A DNA stretch of 8,739 nt from Bryobacteraceae bacterium (GCA_019686145.1 JADGHK010000072.1:1-8739); one strand, 5' to 3'; positions 1 through 6,861 are shown, numbered from the stretch's first letter. Numbers and translations are program-made. The notes: a model not told the origin generated them from the sequence alone.

Positions 1-1
1 G

Positions 2-1243
2 GAAATCCACGAACAGCATGCGCAATTGCGACGTCGCATCGCCCGGATTGACCGCAAGTACAAAGAGGCGCCATCTCCGCCCCCCAAGCCGGATCCCCGC
101 CCGGTCCGCTACTTCATCGAGGAATGGTACGACGGCACGGAGGTAGAGACGGCCTGCGGACGCCACTTCGAAACGGAGCGGCTGTACGATAGGCGCCGGC
201 GGCATGGGAGTGTCGACATCTCCAATCTCTGCGATCTGGCTCCTGATCTTCTGGGCGCTATCTCCGAAGGGACCGTGCCTGCATGCCCGCCTTCGCGGTG
301 GGCCTTTCTTGATACGGAAACGACGGGACTTGCAGGAGGCACCGGCACCTATGCCTTTCTTATAGGCGTCGGGCGGATTACTCCGGAAGGGTTTCGTGTC
401 CGCCAGTTTTTCATGCGGGATCACGGCGAGGAGGCAAGCATGCTGACGGCTCTCAAAGAGCACCTCTCCGGCTTCGACATCCTCATCACCTACAACGGCA
501 AGGCCTACGACCAGCCGCTGCTCGAGACGCGCTTCCGCCTTGCCCGCACGCGGCCTCCCTTTGAGCGCCTCCCGCACCTGGATCTTCTGTTCGGAGCCAG
601 AAGGCTGTGGAAGTTACGTTTCGAGAGTTGCCGCCTGGTGGATCTCGAAAACCAGGTTCTCGGCGTGGAGCGGCAGGGCGACCTGCCCGGGGAGATGATT
701 CCGTACGTCTACTTCGAGTATCTTCGAACGCGGGAAGCGGCCAGGCTTGCACCCATCTTTCATCACAACTCGACGGATATTCTGACGCTGGCCTGCCTGA
801 CCGGCGTCGTTCCGACTGCCTTTCACTCGCCGGACGATGCTCCCTTGACACACGGCGCGGAGATGGTTGGCCTCGCCCGGTGGCTTCAAAAGATGGAGCG
901 TTATGATGACGCCCTCGTACTGATGCGCCGGGCGGTGGATCGCGGATTGAACGACGATCTTCTGTTCCGCACACTATGGGACATCGCCACGCTGGAAAAG
1001 AGGCTAGGGCGTTGCGAAGAGGCCTTGGCCATCTACTCCGACCTTGCCGAATCCAGGAACCCCTATCGTGTGGCCGCACTGGAAGAGCTGGCCAAACACT
1101 ACGAGCATCGCGAACGTAACGTTGGCATGGCGTTGGAAATGACGCGAAAGGCGCTCCGCATTCAAGAGACTCCCTCGCTTCTCCACCGGGAAGCGCGGCT
1201 TGCGCGGCGCGCGGCCGCACCCCTCACGCGCCGGTTGCTATAG
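2..1243 (+). CDS. mrfB: MrfB/YprB-type DEDDh exonuclease with TPR-like C-terminus (5' partial)
   Basis: This is probably a metal-dependent 3'-5' exonuclease of the RNase H-like YprB family. In Bacillus the homologue MrfB works with the helicase MrfA in excision repair of mitomycin C damage. Counting from the TTG at 26, the DEDDh set is visible: D96 and E98 in FLDTETTG, D162 in YNGKAYDQPLLETR, and H246/D251 in HHNSTD. Residues 281-380 form about three TPR-like helical pairs (for example RYDDALVLMRRAV and RCEEALAIYSDLA). About 405 residues matches the roughly 410 of Bacillus YprB. The frame stays open to position 2 (EIHEQHAQ before the TTG) and the TTG has no Shine-Dalgarno, so the true start probably lies left of the window. 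An mrfA-like helicase gene may lie further left, which cannot be seen. Family call is firm; the repair role is inferred by homology. Confidence 0.85.
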   Translation, partial: EIHEQHAQLRRRIARIDRKYKEAPSPPPKPDPRPVRYFIEEWYDGTEVETACGRHFETERLYDRRRRHGSVDISNLCDLAPDLLGAISEGTVPACPPSRWAFLDTETTGLAGGTGTYAFLIGVGRITPEGFRVRQFFMRDHGEEASMLTALKEHLSGFDILITYNGKAYDQPLLETRFRLARTRPPFERLPHLDLLFGARRLWKLRFESCRLVDLENQVLGVERQGDLPGEMIPYVYFEYLRTREAARLAPIFHHNSTDILTLACLTGVVPTAFHSPDDAPLTHGAEMVGLARWLQKMERYDDALVLMRRAVDRGLNDDLLFRTLWDIATLEKRLGRCEEALAIYSDLAESRNPYRVAALEELAKHYEHRERNVGMALEMTRKALRIQETPSLLHREARLARRAAAPLTRRLL

Positions 1244-1313
1244 CTTCCGGCTAGCCAGATAGAGGCAGGGCCGTAACGCGGCAGTCGGCTGGGCGTCCAT
1301 CTCCAAGGGGAAG

Positions 1314-1329
1314 CGCCCTCACAAGGGCG
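1314..1329. other. Small hairpin before the SRPBCC gene
   Basis: CGCCCT-CACA-AGGGCG forms a perfect 6-bp stem with a 4-base loop. It lies 70 bases after the exonuclease stop and 9 bases before the AGGAGG ribosome binding site of the next gene. There is no following T-tract. It could be a weak terminator, a leader structure affecting translation, or chance in GC-rich DNA. Confidence 0.3.
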
Positions 1330-1348
1330 GAACCTGCCAGGAGGGCTC

Positions 1349-2173
1349 ATGACTATCGCAAGACATGATCGCGTCCCGGTGCGAAATGTCAGTGATGTAG
1401 AACGGTTCGTCTCTGCGATCGCAGGGGGAGGACTGTTTGCTTACGGCATACACCGGCGCTCGTGGGGCGGACTCGCTATGGCGGCATTCGGAAGCGAGCT
1501 CATCTACCGCGGTGTTACCGGCTACTGTCCGGGCTACCACTTGCTTGGGATCCATACCGCCAGGAGGGATGCCCATATTGCCGTGCCTTATGAGACAGGG
1601 CTCCGCGTGGAGGGCACTGTCGTAGTCAGGCGGCCGGCTGCGGAGCTGTATCGTTACTGGCGCGATCTCCGTAACCTGCCGCACGTGATGAAGCATATCA
1701 AGTCGGTCCAGGTTCTGGACAGTCGGCGCTCCCGCTGGGTTTCGAGAGGGCCGTTGGGAACGGACGTCTCATGGGACGCTGAGATTCACTACGAAGAACC
1801 CGACAGGATCATCGGATGGCGATCGTTGCCGGGGTCGCAGGTAGAGACCGCGGGCTCAGTACAGTTCCGCACACTGCAAGATGGAAGCGGCACGGAAGTC
1901 CATGTCGTTTTGCAGTACAATCCTCCGGCTGGATTCCTGGGAGGGTTTGTCGCGAAACTGCTGGGCGCATCGCCGGAGCGGCAGATCAGGGAGGACCTGC
2001 AGCGCTTTAAGGAACTAATGGAGGCAGGCGGACCCCGTCTTGCTGAACGATCCGCAAGGCGTTGGGGAGCAGCAGATCAATTTCGGGAGGCGGATGCTGT
2101 GCAAGAGGCGTCGGAAGAAAGCTACCCGGCCAGCGATGCGCCTGCGTGGACGCAGGGAAGAGTGGGCTCGTAA
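1349..2173 (+). CDS. DUF2892-SRPBCC (cyclase/dehydrase-like) membrane protein
   Basis: This 274-residue protein has an N-terminal YgaP-type DUF2892 region at about 13-70 (RNVSDVERFVSAIAGGGLFAYG…YRGVTGYCPGYHLLGI), a short hydrophobic hairpin probably sitting in the inner membrane. A SRPBCC/polyketide-cyclase-like domain follows at about 84-225 (EGTVVVRRPAAELYRYWRDL, then IIGWRSLPGS and GTEVHVVLQYNPP). SRPBCC domains form a hydrophobic pocket for lipids or other small ligands; the ligand here is unknown. The C-terminus (about 250-268) carries the acidic tail VQEASEESYPASDAPAWT, separated from the domain by a poorly conserved-looking linker. The ATG at 1349 has AGGAGG four bases upstream. The same DUF2892-SRPBCC pairing is common in bacterial genomes, often near stress-related membrane proteins. 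Fold assignment is confident; function is not. Confidence 0.85.
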   Translation: MTIARHDRVPVRNVSDVERFVSAIAGGGLFAYGIHRRSWGGLAMAAFGSELIYRGVTGYCPGYHLLGIHTARRDAHIAVPYETGLRVEGTVVVRRPAAELYRYWRDLRNLPHVMKHIKSVQVLDSRRSRWVSRGPLGTDVSWDAEIHYEEPDRIIGWRSLPGSQVETAGSVQFRTLQDGSGTEVHVVLQYNPPAGFLGGFVAKLLGASPERQIREDLQRFKELMEAGGPRLAERSARRWGAADQFREADAVQEASEESYPASDAPAWTQGRVGS

Positions 2174-2186
2174 TGTTGTTGGCGCG

Positions 2187-2222
2187 GAGGCCCGCTTGCC
2201 GCCGCTCTTCGTCGCGGGCCTC
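2187..2222 (+). terminator. Candidate terminator hairpin after the SRPBCC gene
   Basis: GAGGCCCGC (2187-2195) and GCGGGCCTC (2214-2222) are perfect 9-bp inverted arms with an 18-base loop, starting 13 bases after the stop at 2173. No T-tract follows, so it is not a canonical intrinsic terminator. Position and GC content fit a T-poor terminator or an RNA 3'-end stabilising stem. Confidence 0.45.
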
Positions 2223-2318
2223 AGCGGGCGAACGGGAAGCGACAGAAACCGCTCGCCCTCGCCTTGCAATCAGTCTAGCCCCACACTCGGGGGCCGGCAA
2301 GAGTAAAAGTCTATAAGA

Positions 2319-2347
2319 TACAGTTACTTACATCAGGTGGAACTGTA
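2319..2347 (-). terminator. Candidate weak terminator after the glycosyltransferase gene
   Basis: TACAGTT (2319-2325) and AACTGTA (2341-2347) are perfect 7-bp arms around a 15-base loop, 8 bases beyond the glycosyltransferase stop. Reading the minus strand, the stem is followed by an AT-rich stretch containing TTTT. The stem is AT-rich and the T-run is delayed, so a protein-binding inverted repeat is an alternative. Confidence 0.35.
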
Positions 2348-2355
2348 AGGACGGG

Positions 2356-3432
2356 CTAAACGGCCTGCGCCAGGTCCGCCTTCGCTGAGCCTGACCTGCG
2401 CCCCAGCATTCGCTCGTAGGCAGTGAGATAACCGAGCGCCATGCGCTCTGACGTGTAACGCCGGGCCATCTGCTCCGCCTTCTCCGCGAGGGTGTGTCTT
2501 TCGGCGGGTTTTTGAATCAGCTCGATGATGGCGGCGCCGAGCGCGAGGCGGTCATAAGGAGGGACATAGCGTACCGTATCCTCCCACATATCGCGCATGC
2601 CTTCGTTCTCTCCAAGGATGAGAGAACAGCCGGACATCGCGGCGTCGATGGCCGGGAAACCGACGACGTCGTAAGCGGCAGGGTGAATGTAGATGGATGC
2701 GCGAGACAGCAGTTCCAGGCGCTCCTTCGCACCGGCAGGGATGAGTCGTATCGCCTGCGGCCGGAACATCCTTTGAATCGCTTCCGGATCCTCGACGGGC
2801 ACGACGATCGGCCAGGGAAGATGAGCTGCCACGGCGTCGAGGTTCGCCAGGTTCACGGGATCGTCCCAATACGGGCCAAACGCAGCGATCAGGGATTCCT
2901 TCCAGCTGATGCGGAACCGCTTGGGATCGCGGCCGCAGCGGACGACGCGGGTCTCCGGAAGTGCCTTGAAGAAGGACTCAAGCTGGCGGCGTAACGCATC
3001 GCTCGGCGTAACCAGGACGTCCGCCTTCTGAAGGCTCAGGCGAACCTGGAGGTCATAGCGATTGAGGACGGCGGGCGACGCCTCCTTCTTATCGGCAAGC
3101 CAGCGCGCCAGTTCGCAACTGTAGGCCGAAACAAGTACTGGGCTCTTCCAGGCCAGCCCGCCGCTGCGGAAGCCGTGAACGTGAACGATGTCGGGCTTTG
3201 TCGTTTGCTCGAGATCAAGCAGCCATCGGGACGAATTTTCTTTGGGCTCCTCGTAGATCCGGACGCGCTCGAGGCCAGCCAGTTCATCGCGGATTTGAGA
3301 AGTGAGAGGGGTAGAGGCGAGAGTCACCTCAATCCGGCGGCGCGCGAGCGACTGCGCCAGGTCCAGCACGCAGGGCCATGCCGGCTCCGTCGTTTCCGCG
3401 ACCATCAATACGCGCCCTGGAGTAATCGCCAT
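2356..3432 (-). CDS. GT-B (family 4-like) glycosyltransferase
   Basis: This probably transfers a sugar from a nucleotide-activated donor to a cell-surface or exported glycan, acting in the cytoplasm or at the inner membrane face. It has about 358 residues, a normal length for GT4 enzymes. Numbered from the upstream GTG at 3444, the N-terminal Rossmann half (about 10-180) has GRVLMVAETTEPAWPCVLDLAQSLARR and KPDIVHVHGFRSGG. The C-terminal half has SRASIYIHPAAYDVVGFPAIDAAMSGCSLILGENEGM, matching the donor-binding signature. The usual EX7E pair there reads D259 and D267. Two starts are possible. GTG 3444 is one base past the epimerase stop. ATG 3432, chosen here, has GAGGTG (3442-3447) nine bases upstream; that element straddles the epimerase stop, suggesting coupled translation. 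Donor and acceptor cannot be deduced. Confidence 0.82.
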   Translation of the reverse strand: MAITPGRVLMVAETTEPAWPCVLDLAQSLARRRIEVTLASTPLTSQIRDELAGLERVRIYEEPKENSSRWLLDLEQTTKPDIVHVHGFRSGGLAWKSPVLVSAYSCELARWLADKKEASPAVLNRYDLQVRLSLQKADVLVTPSDALRRQLESFFKALPETRVVRCGRDPKRFRISWKESLIAAFGPYWDDPVNLANLDAVAAHLPWPIVVPVEDPEAIQRMFRPQAIRLIPAGAKERLELLSRASIYIHPAAYDVVGFPAIDAAMSGCSLILGENEGMRDMWEDTVRYVPPYDRLALGAAIIELIQKPAERHTLAEKAEQMARRYTSERMALGYLTAYERMLGRRSGSAKADLAQAV

Positions 3433-3445
3433 ATTCCGTTTCACC

Positions 3446-4564
3446 TCAACTAGCCACGTTCTCGAGCTCAGCAGATTCGCCCGCTTTCGCCGCCGCCGGT
3501 ATGCGCCCGGCTTCCATAAGCCAGTCGCGCAACACCTGCAGACCCTGCCGCAAATCCACCTTCATCCTCCACCCGGAAGCCTGCTGAAATCTGCGGGTGT
3601 CGGATACAAAATAGACGGCATCCCCCGGCCGGGGCGAATCGAACCGCACCGCCGGCCGCTGCCCTGTCAGCTTCTCGACCTGATCAAGCAGTTCGAGGAG
3701 GCTGATGCTATTTTTCGGACCGCCGCCCACGTTGTAGGCCGATCCGCTCAAGCCATCGATATGCTCCCAGGCATGCAACAACGCCCCGACCGCGTCTTCG
3801 ACAAACAGGCAGTCCCTTACCTGCCTGCCGTCACCGTGAATGAGTATCTCCTCGCCCGACAGCGCGCGACGCAGGATATAGCCGAGCCAGTCGTGTTCGC
3901 CGGTCCCACACTGACGCGGGCCATAGACCGAACCGAAGCGAAGAACGGTCGCGCGAATTCCAAGGTTGCGGGCGGAGTCCAGTACATACTGATCGGCCGC
4001 ACCCTTCGAGCACGCATGCGGCGTGTTGAAATCAAGAGGCCTGTTTTCCGGGATTCCCCTCGCTCTCAGCCCCGAATTTTCGGGCTCATAGCGCATTCCA
4101 TTCAGTTGAAGAGCGAGGTCCGGCAGGCTGCCGTAGACCTTTGTTGTGGAAGCGAAGACCACGGAGGGCTTGGGCTCGAGGGCGCGGGCTTCCTCAATCA
4201 GATTCACCGTCCCGCCCGCATTTACTTCAAAATCCTCCCGCGGCGCGCAAAGGCTCTGCATGACGGATACCTGAGCGGCGAGATGGAATATGTGCCCCAC
4301 GCCTCGCATTGAGCGGCGGAGCGCATCGCGGTTGCGGATGTCGGCCACCTCGACGTGCAGATTGTGCTCGGGGTGCCGGTCTCGCAGCCAGCGCACGTTT
4401 TCAAGACCTCCAGGCGCAGAGAGATTGTCGAAGATGACGACAGGCACTCCCGCGCTTAGCAGGCGGTCGGCCAGATTCGAGCCGATAAAGCCTGCCCCGC
4501 CAGTGATCAGCACCCGCTGGCGGCAGTTTCGTCTTCCGCAATTTGAGCTGTGAAAGAAAGCCAC
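3446..4564 (-). CDS. Extended SDR NDP-sugar epimerase, CDP-paratose 2-epimerase-like, with His for catalytic Tyr
   Basis: The family interconverts nucleotide sugars using bound NAD. Counted from the TTG at 4570, the NAD-binding motif is LITGGAGFIGSN (21-32), followed by D48 of IFDNL, HLAAQ (96-100) and STTKVYG (141-147). The stretch LDFNTPHACSKGAADQYVLD and later GRQVRD…VEDA and YNVGGG match CDP-paratose 2-epimerase (TyvE/RfbE) better than UDP-glucose 4-epimerase. In that family the catalytic motif reads YGCSK; here it is H185-A-C-S-K189, codon CAT for an expected TAT. Activity is therefore uncertain. Start: TTG 4570 is only 3 bases from GAGAGG (4574-4579), whereas GTG 4564 is 9 bases away and is preferred. 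Either leaves a short Cys-containing extension before the Rossmann core, so a later start such as GTG at V20 cannot be excluded. It is first gene of an operon with the glycosyltransferase. Confidence 0.85.
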   Translation of the reverse strand: MAFFHSSNCGRRNCRQRVLITGGAGFIGSNLADRLLSAGVPVVIFDNLSAPGGLENVRWLRDRHPEHNLHVEVADIRNRDALRRSMRGVGHIFHLAAQVSVMQSLCAPREDFEVNAGGTVNLIEEARALEPKPSVVFASTTKVYGSLPDLALQLNGMRYEPENSGLRARGIPENRPLDFNTPHACSKGAADQYVLDSARNLGIRATVLRFGSVYGPRQCGTGEHDWLGYILRRALSGEEILIHGDGRQVRDCLFVEDAVGALLHAWEHIDGLSGSAYNVGGGPKNSISLLELLDQVEKLTGQRPAVRFDSPRPGDAVYFVSDTRRFQQASGWRMKVDLRQGLQVLRDWLMEAGRIPAAAKAGESAELENVAS

Positions 4565-4829
4565 CCGCAATCGCCTCTCAGTTCAATACAGATTCTTGTT
4601 TTAACCCGTTACGTTTCGAGTACGAACTTACGCTATCCGGAATATTGGGGTACGAGCCGCGGTGTGAGGAGGAAATCAACGCCCCGGGGCACAAATTTAC
4701 GAGCAACGAACGTGCCAAATGGGAAATTGCTTGTTCTCATCAGGAATCGGCTCCCGAACTCCCCGTTTGGCCGGAGATTTCTACGCTGATGTTGAAAGAA
4801 TTACACCTCGGACAGGGTGATCAATGCGG

Positions 4830-4994
4830 TCACGCCCTTCGTGCAACGCCGAGGATGAGGGTGACCAGGAACACCGCCAGGAACAGGAAGAACAGAATTC
4901 TCGCGATTCCGGCGCTCGCTGCTGCAATGCCTCCGAATCCGAAAATTGCGGCGACAATTGCAATCAGAAAAAATAGCAGCGCCCAACCAAGCAT
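4830..4994 (-). CDS. DUF1328 (YtjA/UPF0391) small membrane protein
   Basis: Direct translation gives a 54-residue protein beginning MLGWALLFFLIAIVAAIFGF, then GGIAAASAGIARILFFLFLAVFLVTLILGVARRA and a TGA stop. It has two membrane segments (about 2-25 and 30-49), a Gly/Ala-rich turn and a basic C-terminus, the standard DUF1328 layout and length. The start ATG has GGAGGAG five bases upstream. Function is unknown; homologues are often noted as stress- or stationary-phase-induced inner-membrane proteins. It is divergent from the lmo0937-type gene across a 272-base region. No strong terminator follows. A weak CACC/GGTG stem on the minus strand is followed by TAATTCTTT near 4796-4818. Confidence 0.88.
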   Translation of the reverse strand: MLGWALLFFLIAIVAAIFGFGGIAAASAGIARILFFLFLAVFLVTLILGVARRA

Positions 4995-5266
4995 GTTTCT
5001 CCTCCATGGCTCACGTCGCGCCTCCTCGTTGCAAAAGCGCGAAGAGGGCTTCCGGAATCAGAGGAGCAAGCCGCAGGCCATCCCATGAATTCGGGCGTCT
5101 GTCGCCACGGAGCTGTCTTGAAGACTCCATGCCTCGTATTCACGTTTGATATCGGGAAGGGGAAACAGTCTTCAGACCGGGGAGTCCAAAATGCAGTGGG
5201 TCGCCGCAGCGAACTCGGCCCCCAATACTCACGACGCCGGTGCCGGCGTGGAGAGGAAAAGAAACG
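4995..5266. promoter_or_regulatory. Divergent intergenic region between two small membrane protein genes
   Basis: This 272-base stretch must hold the start signals of the DUF1328 gene (left, minus) and the lmo0937-type gene (right, plus). I could not recognise a convincing -35/-10 pair on either strand. It contains a TTCCGGAA palindrome near 5050 and a 16-base near-palindrome at 5234-5249. Longer open frames crossing it have no recognisable protein content. Confidence 0.45.
5234..5249 (+). promoter_or_regulatory. Near-palindrome next to the lmo0937-type ribosome binding site
   Basis: ACGCCGG-TG-CCGGCGT has 7-bp inverted arms with a 2-base centre, ending one base before GAGAGG (5251-5256), the likely Shine-Dalgarno. 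It could be an operator or, in RNA, a stem limiting access to the ribosome binding site. A 2-base loop is too tight for full pairing in RNA, so about 6 pairs would form. Confidence 0.3.
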
Positions 5267-5419
5267 ATGTTGTGGACGATCTTTGTGATTCTCCTGGCTT
5301 TGTGGTTGCTTGCCGTACTGACCTCCTACACTTTAGGGGGATTCATTCACATTCTGCTCATCGTGGCGGTAGCAGTGCTGGTGATCAGACTGATTCAGGG
5401 CCGCCGCCGCGTGGTGTAA
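5267..5419 (+). CDS. lmo0937-family (DUF5670-like) small membrane protein
   Basis: Direct translation gives 50 residues: MLWTIFVILLALWLLAVLTS, then YTLGGFIHILLIVAVAVLVIRLIQGRRRVV and TAA. Two hydrophobic segments (3-20 and 25-42) are joined by the YTLGGFIHILL turn characteristic of the family, and the C-terminus is basic (GRRR), so both ends probably face the cytoplasm. GAGAGG lies ten bases before the ATG. The family is widespread and has no established biochemical role; it is often found beside DUF1328, GlsB and other small stress membrane proteins, as here. Between its stop and 5548 I see no other gene. Confidence 0.88.
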   Translation: MLWTIFVILLALWLLAVLTSYTLGGFIHILLIVAVAVLVIRLIQGRRRVV

Positions 5420-5548
5420 CGATTCCGTTGTGCTCCTGGCGGTTTTCTCTGTCCGCCTGCTGTGGGGAGGTGCGGGTGGTCGTCGTCAGCCCCGGACGAG
5501 TTGAAAAGGAAAGTGGCGGATGCGCGAGTGAGGCGGTCCGCCGCGGAT

Positions 5549-5587
5549 AAAAAAGCAATGGGCGCACCCTTGTGGGCGCGCCCATTG
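5549..5587 (-). terminator. Intrinsic terminator of the SYLF gene
   Basis: CAATGGGCGC (5556-5565) and GCGCCCATTG (5578-5587) are perfect 10-bp arms. The 12-base loop contains a further CCC/GGG stem around TTGT. Reading the minus strand, the stem is followed by C and six T residues (A6 at 5549-5554). It starts 22 bases after the SYLF stop. It may also stop readthrough from the convergent lmo0937-type gene, though the T-run faces only the minus-strand direction. Confidence 0.88.
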
Positions 5588-5609
5588 AAAATCCCCAGTT
5601 GTGCTTGCC

Positions 5610-6308
5610 CTATTGCCCCATCGCCGTGCCGGGAGGCAGGTACCTCAACAGAGCGTTATAGAAGACCCGTGTATCGGGAGGCGGGGCGACCTTCCCTCGA
5701 AGGATCTGGGGGTGGTCAACCGGCCGGCCGTAGAGCGCCGTATTATCGTCGTTGTCGACCCGGAACGTGGCTCCGGTTACGGTGATACCGGCAAAGGCCC
5801 CGCGTGATCTTCCATAGGCGAGAATTTCCGATCCAAGTAGCGCGTCCGTCTCCGCTCTGCTAACTCGTCCGACCGGTCCAGCCATAACTCCAACATCGCC
5901 GCCCATGGTGAACTGGCTCTCCATCAGCCGCTGGACACCGCGATCGTTCATCACGACGAGGATCAGGTCTGTTTCGCCGGCTCCAATCTGTGCGCCGAAG
6001 CTGCCTCCCTCGATGCGGACTGCGGACGGTCCGCTCCAGCGGTTCGCCGCAGTCCTGCAAACGACCACGCCTTTTCCATATTGCGCTCCAACGATGAAGC
6101 CCGCTCTCTTCAGGCCAGGAATCACCGCAATACATCTGGCTCGTTCGAGCAAGTCGTGCGGAATTGCTCTATCCGAAGCTGCCATCACTTCATTGAGTAT
6201 CTGAGCCGATCTGTCCAGCCGGTCCAGGACGTCCTTCCGGCTTGAACGATTCGGAGCAGCGCTCAGAAGGACTGCGGACACCAGTAGTGAAACCACGACA
6301 CGGAACAT
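5610..6308 (-). CDS. Secreted SYLF (Ysc84-type) lipid-binding domain protein
   Basis: This 232-residue protein has a signal-peptide-like N-terminus (MFRVVVSLLVSAVLLSAAPN, cleavage probably near residue 18), so it is expected in the periplasm or outer envelope. Residues 26-60 are helical (RLDRSAQILNEVMAASDRAIPHDLLERARCIAVIPGLKRAG). The SYLF/Ysc84 core covers about 60-205, with GGSFGAQIGAGETDLILVVMN, LMESQFTMGGDVGVMAGPVGR and SEILAYGRSRGAFAGITVTG all matching the family. SYLF domains bind phosphoinositides in eukaryotes; the bacterial role is not established but is thought to involve membranes. The ATG has TAGGAG eight bases upstream. The gene follows the sigma-factor gene by 37 bases on the same strand and ends in a strong terminator, so the two are probably one transcript. 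A short Pro-rich tail (VAPPPDTRVFYNALLRYLPPG) closes the protein. Confidence 0.9.
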   Translation of the reverse strand: MFRVVVSLLVSAVLLSAAPNRSSRKDVLDRLDRSAQILNEVMAASDRAIPHDLLERARCIAVIPGLKRAGFIVGAQYGKGVVVCRTAANRWSGPSAVRIEGGSFGAQIGAGETDLILVVMNDRGVQRLMESQFTMGGDVGVMAGPVGRVSRAETDALLGSEILAYGRSRGAFAGITVTGATFRVDNDDNTALYGRPVDHPQILRGKVAPPPDTRVFYNALLRYLPPGTAMGQ

Positions 6309-6345
6309 AACTTAAGCTCCTATCGGAATACTTGCGAGGGGAGGG

Positions 6346-6861
6346 CTAGTTGCCGGCAGCGGCGTTCACGGGTCGGGCGGCAAGTAGTCGAGGAATCAAT
6401 GGCCGCCGCACCAGCCGCTTACCGACTGTCCGTCTGGCCCGCAGAAGGCGAATGCGAACCGCCGTTTCAGTCCACCCTTGCTGCTTGGCAATCTCCTGCA
6501 CCTTGTACCCCTCAAGGTAGTGCCGTTGCAGGACAACGCGATCATTCCTCTTGCAGCACTTCAAGATACGGCGAACGTCGATAGCCGCCAGATTGACTCG
6601 TGGAGCGGTAGAGATTTCGGGAAGAGCCTGCAGCAGCGGCTCCCGCCGGATGTAGCTGCGGTGGATATTGAGAGCGATGCTGTTCATCCAGGTAAGAACC
6701 ATGGACGGGTCACGCAATTGACCCAGCCGCTCCCAGCCTTTTGCCCAAGCCGCTTGCGCGGTTTCTTGAGCCGTATCATAGTTGAGCCCACGAGAGACTA
6801 GAAAGCGGACCGTCATGTTGAAGCATTTTTGGTAAGCTTGCCCGTATTCTTCTCTTGTCAT
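6346..6861 (-). CDS. Small ECF-like RNA polymerase sigma factor
   Basis: This 171-residue protein has sigma region 2 at about 5-72 (YGQAYQKCFNMTVRFLVSRGL, AQETAQAAWAKGWERLGQLRDPSMVLTWMNSIALN, where the family has the -10 binding helix). Region 4 is at about 94-150 (DVRRILKCCKRNDRVVLQRHYLEGYKVQEIAKQQGWTETAVRIRLLRARRTVGKRL), a helix-turn-helix for the -35 element. No region 3 or extra C-terminal domain is present, which is the ECF layout. The frame extends to GTG/ATG codons up to 6966. However, the ATG at 6861 begins exactly where sigma homology starts and has AAGGAG about 11 bases upstream, so it is chosen. The C-terminus (RRPLIPRLLAARPVNAAAGN) is basic. It precedes the SYLF gene by 37 bases. 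No anti-sigma gene is adjacent. Subgroup is unassigned. Confidence 0.83.
   Translation of the reverse strand: MTREEYGQAYQKCFNMTVRFLVSRGLNYDTAQETAQAAWAKGWERLGQLRDPSMVLTWMNSIALNIHRSYIRREPLLQALPEISTAPRVNLAAIDVRRILKCCKRNDRVVLQRHYLEGYKVQEIAKQQGWTETAVRIRLLRARRTVGKRLVRRPLIPRLLAARPVNAAAGN

Noticed and set aside
486..1220. A 244-codon minus-strand open frame
   Set aside because: It is antisense to the exonuclease, which has complete catalytic motifs; its composition is Arg/Ser/Pro-rich and domain-free.
2323..2331. GTTACTTAC, the reverse complement of GTAAGTAAC at 7678-7686
   Set aside because: A shared 9-mer is expected by chance many times here; the two sites also differ in context (convergent gene ends versus an upstream region).
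3302..4312. A 336-codon plus-strand open frame
   Set aside because: It is antisense to the epimerase and glycosyltransferase, whose motifs are unmistakable; its own translation has no family features.
4543..5088. A 181-codon plus-strand open frame
   Set aside because: It overlaps the epimerase start and lies antisense to the DUF1328 gene; no domain or ribosome binding site supports it.
5087..5097. GAATTCGGGCG shared with 7727-7737, both upstream of genes
   Set aside because: An 11-base match is expected several times by chance in a window of this size, and the flanks do not align.
5146..5550. A 134-codon plus-strand open frame
   Set aside because: It covers the lmo0937-type gene in another frame; the 50-residue frame has the family sequence and a ribosome binding site.
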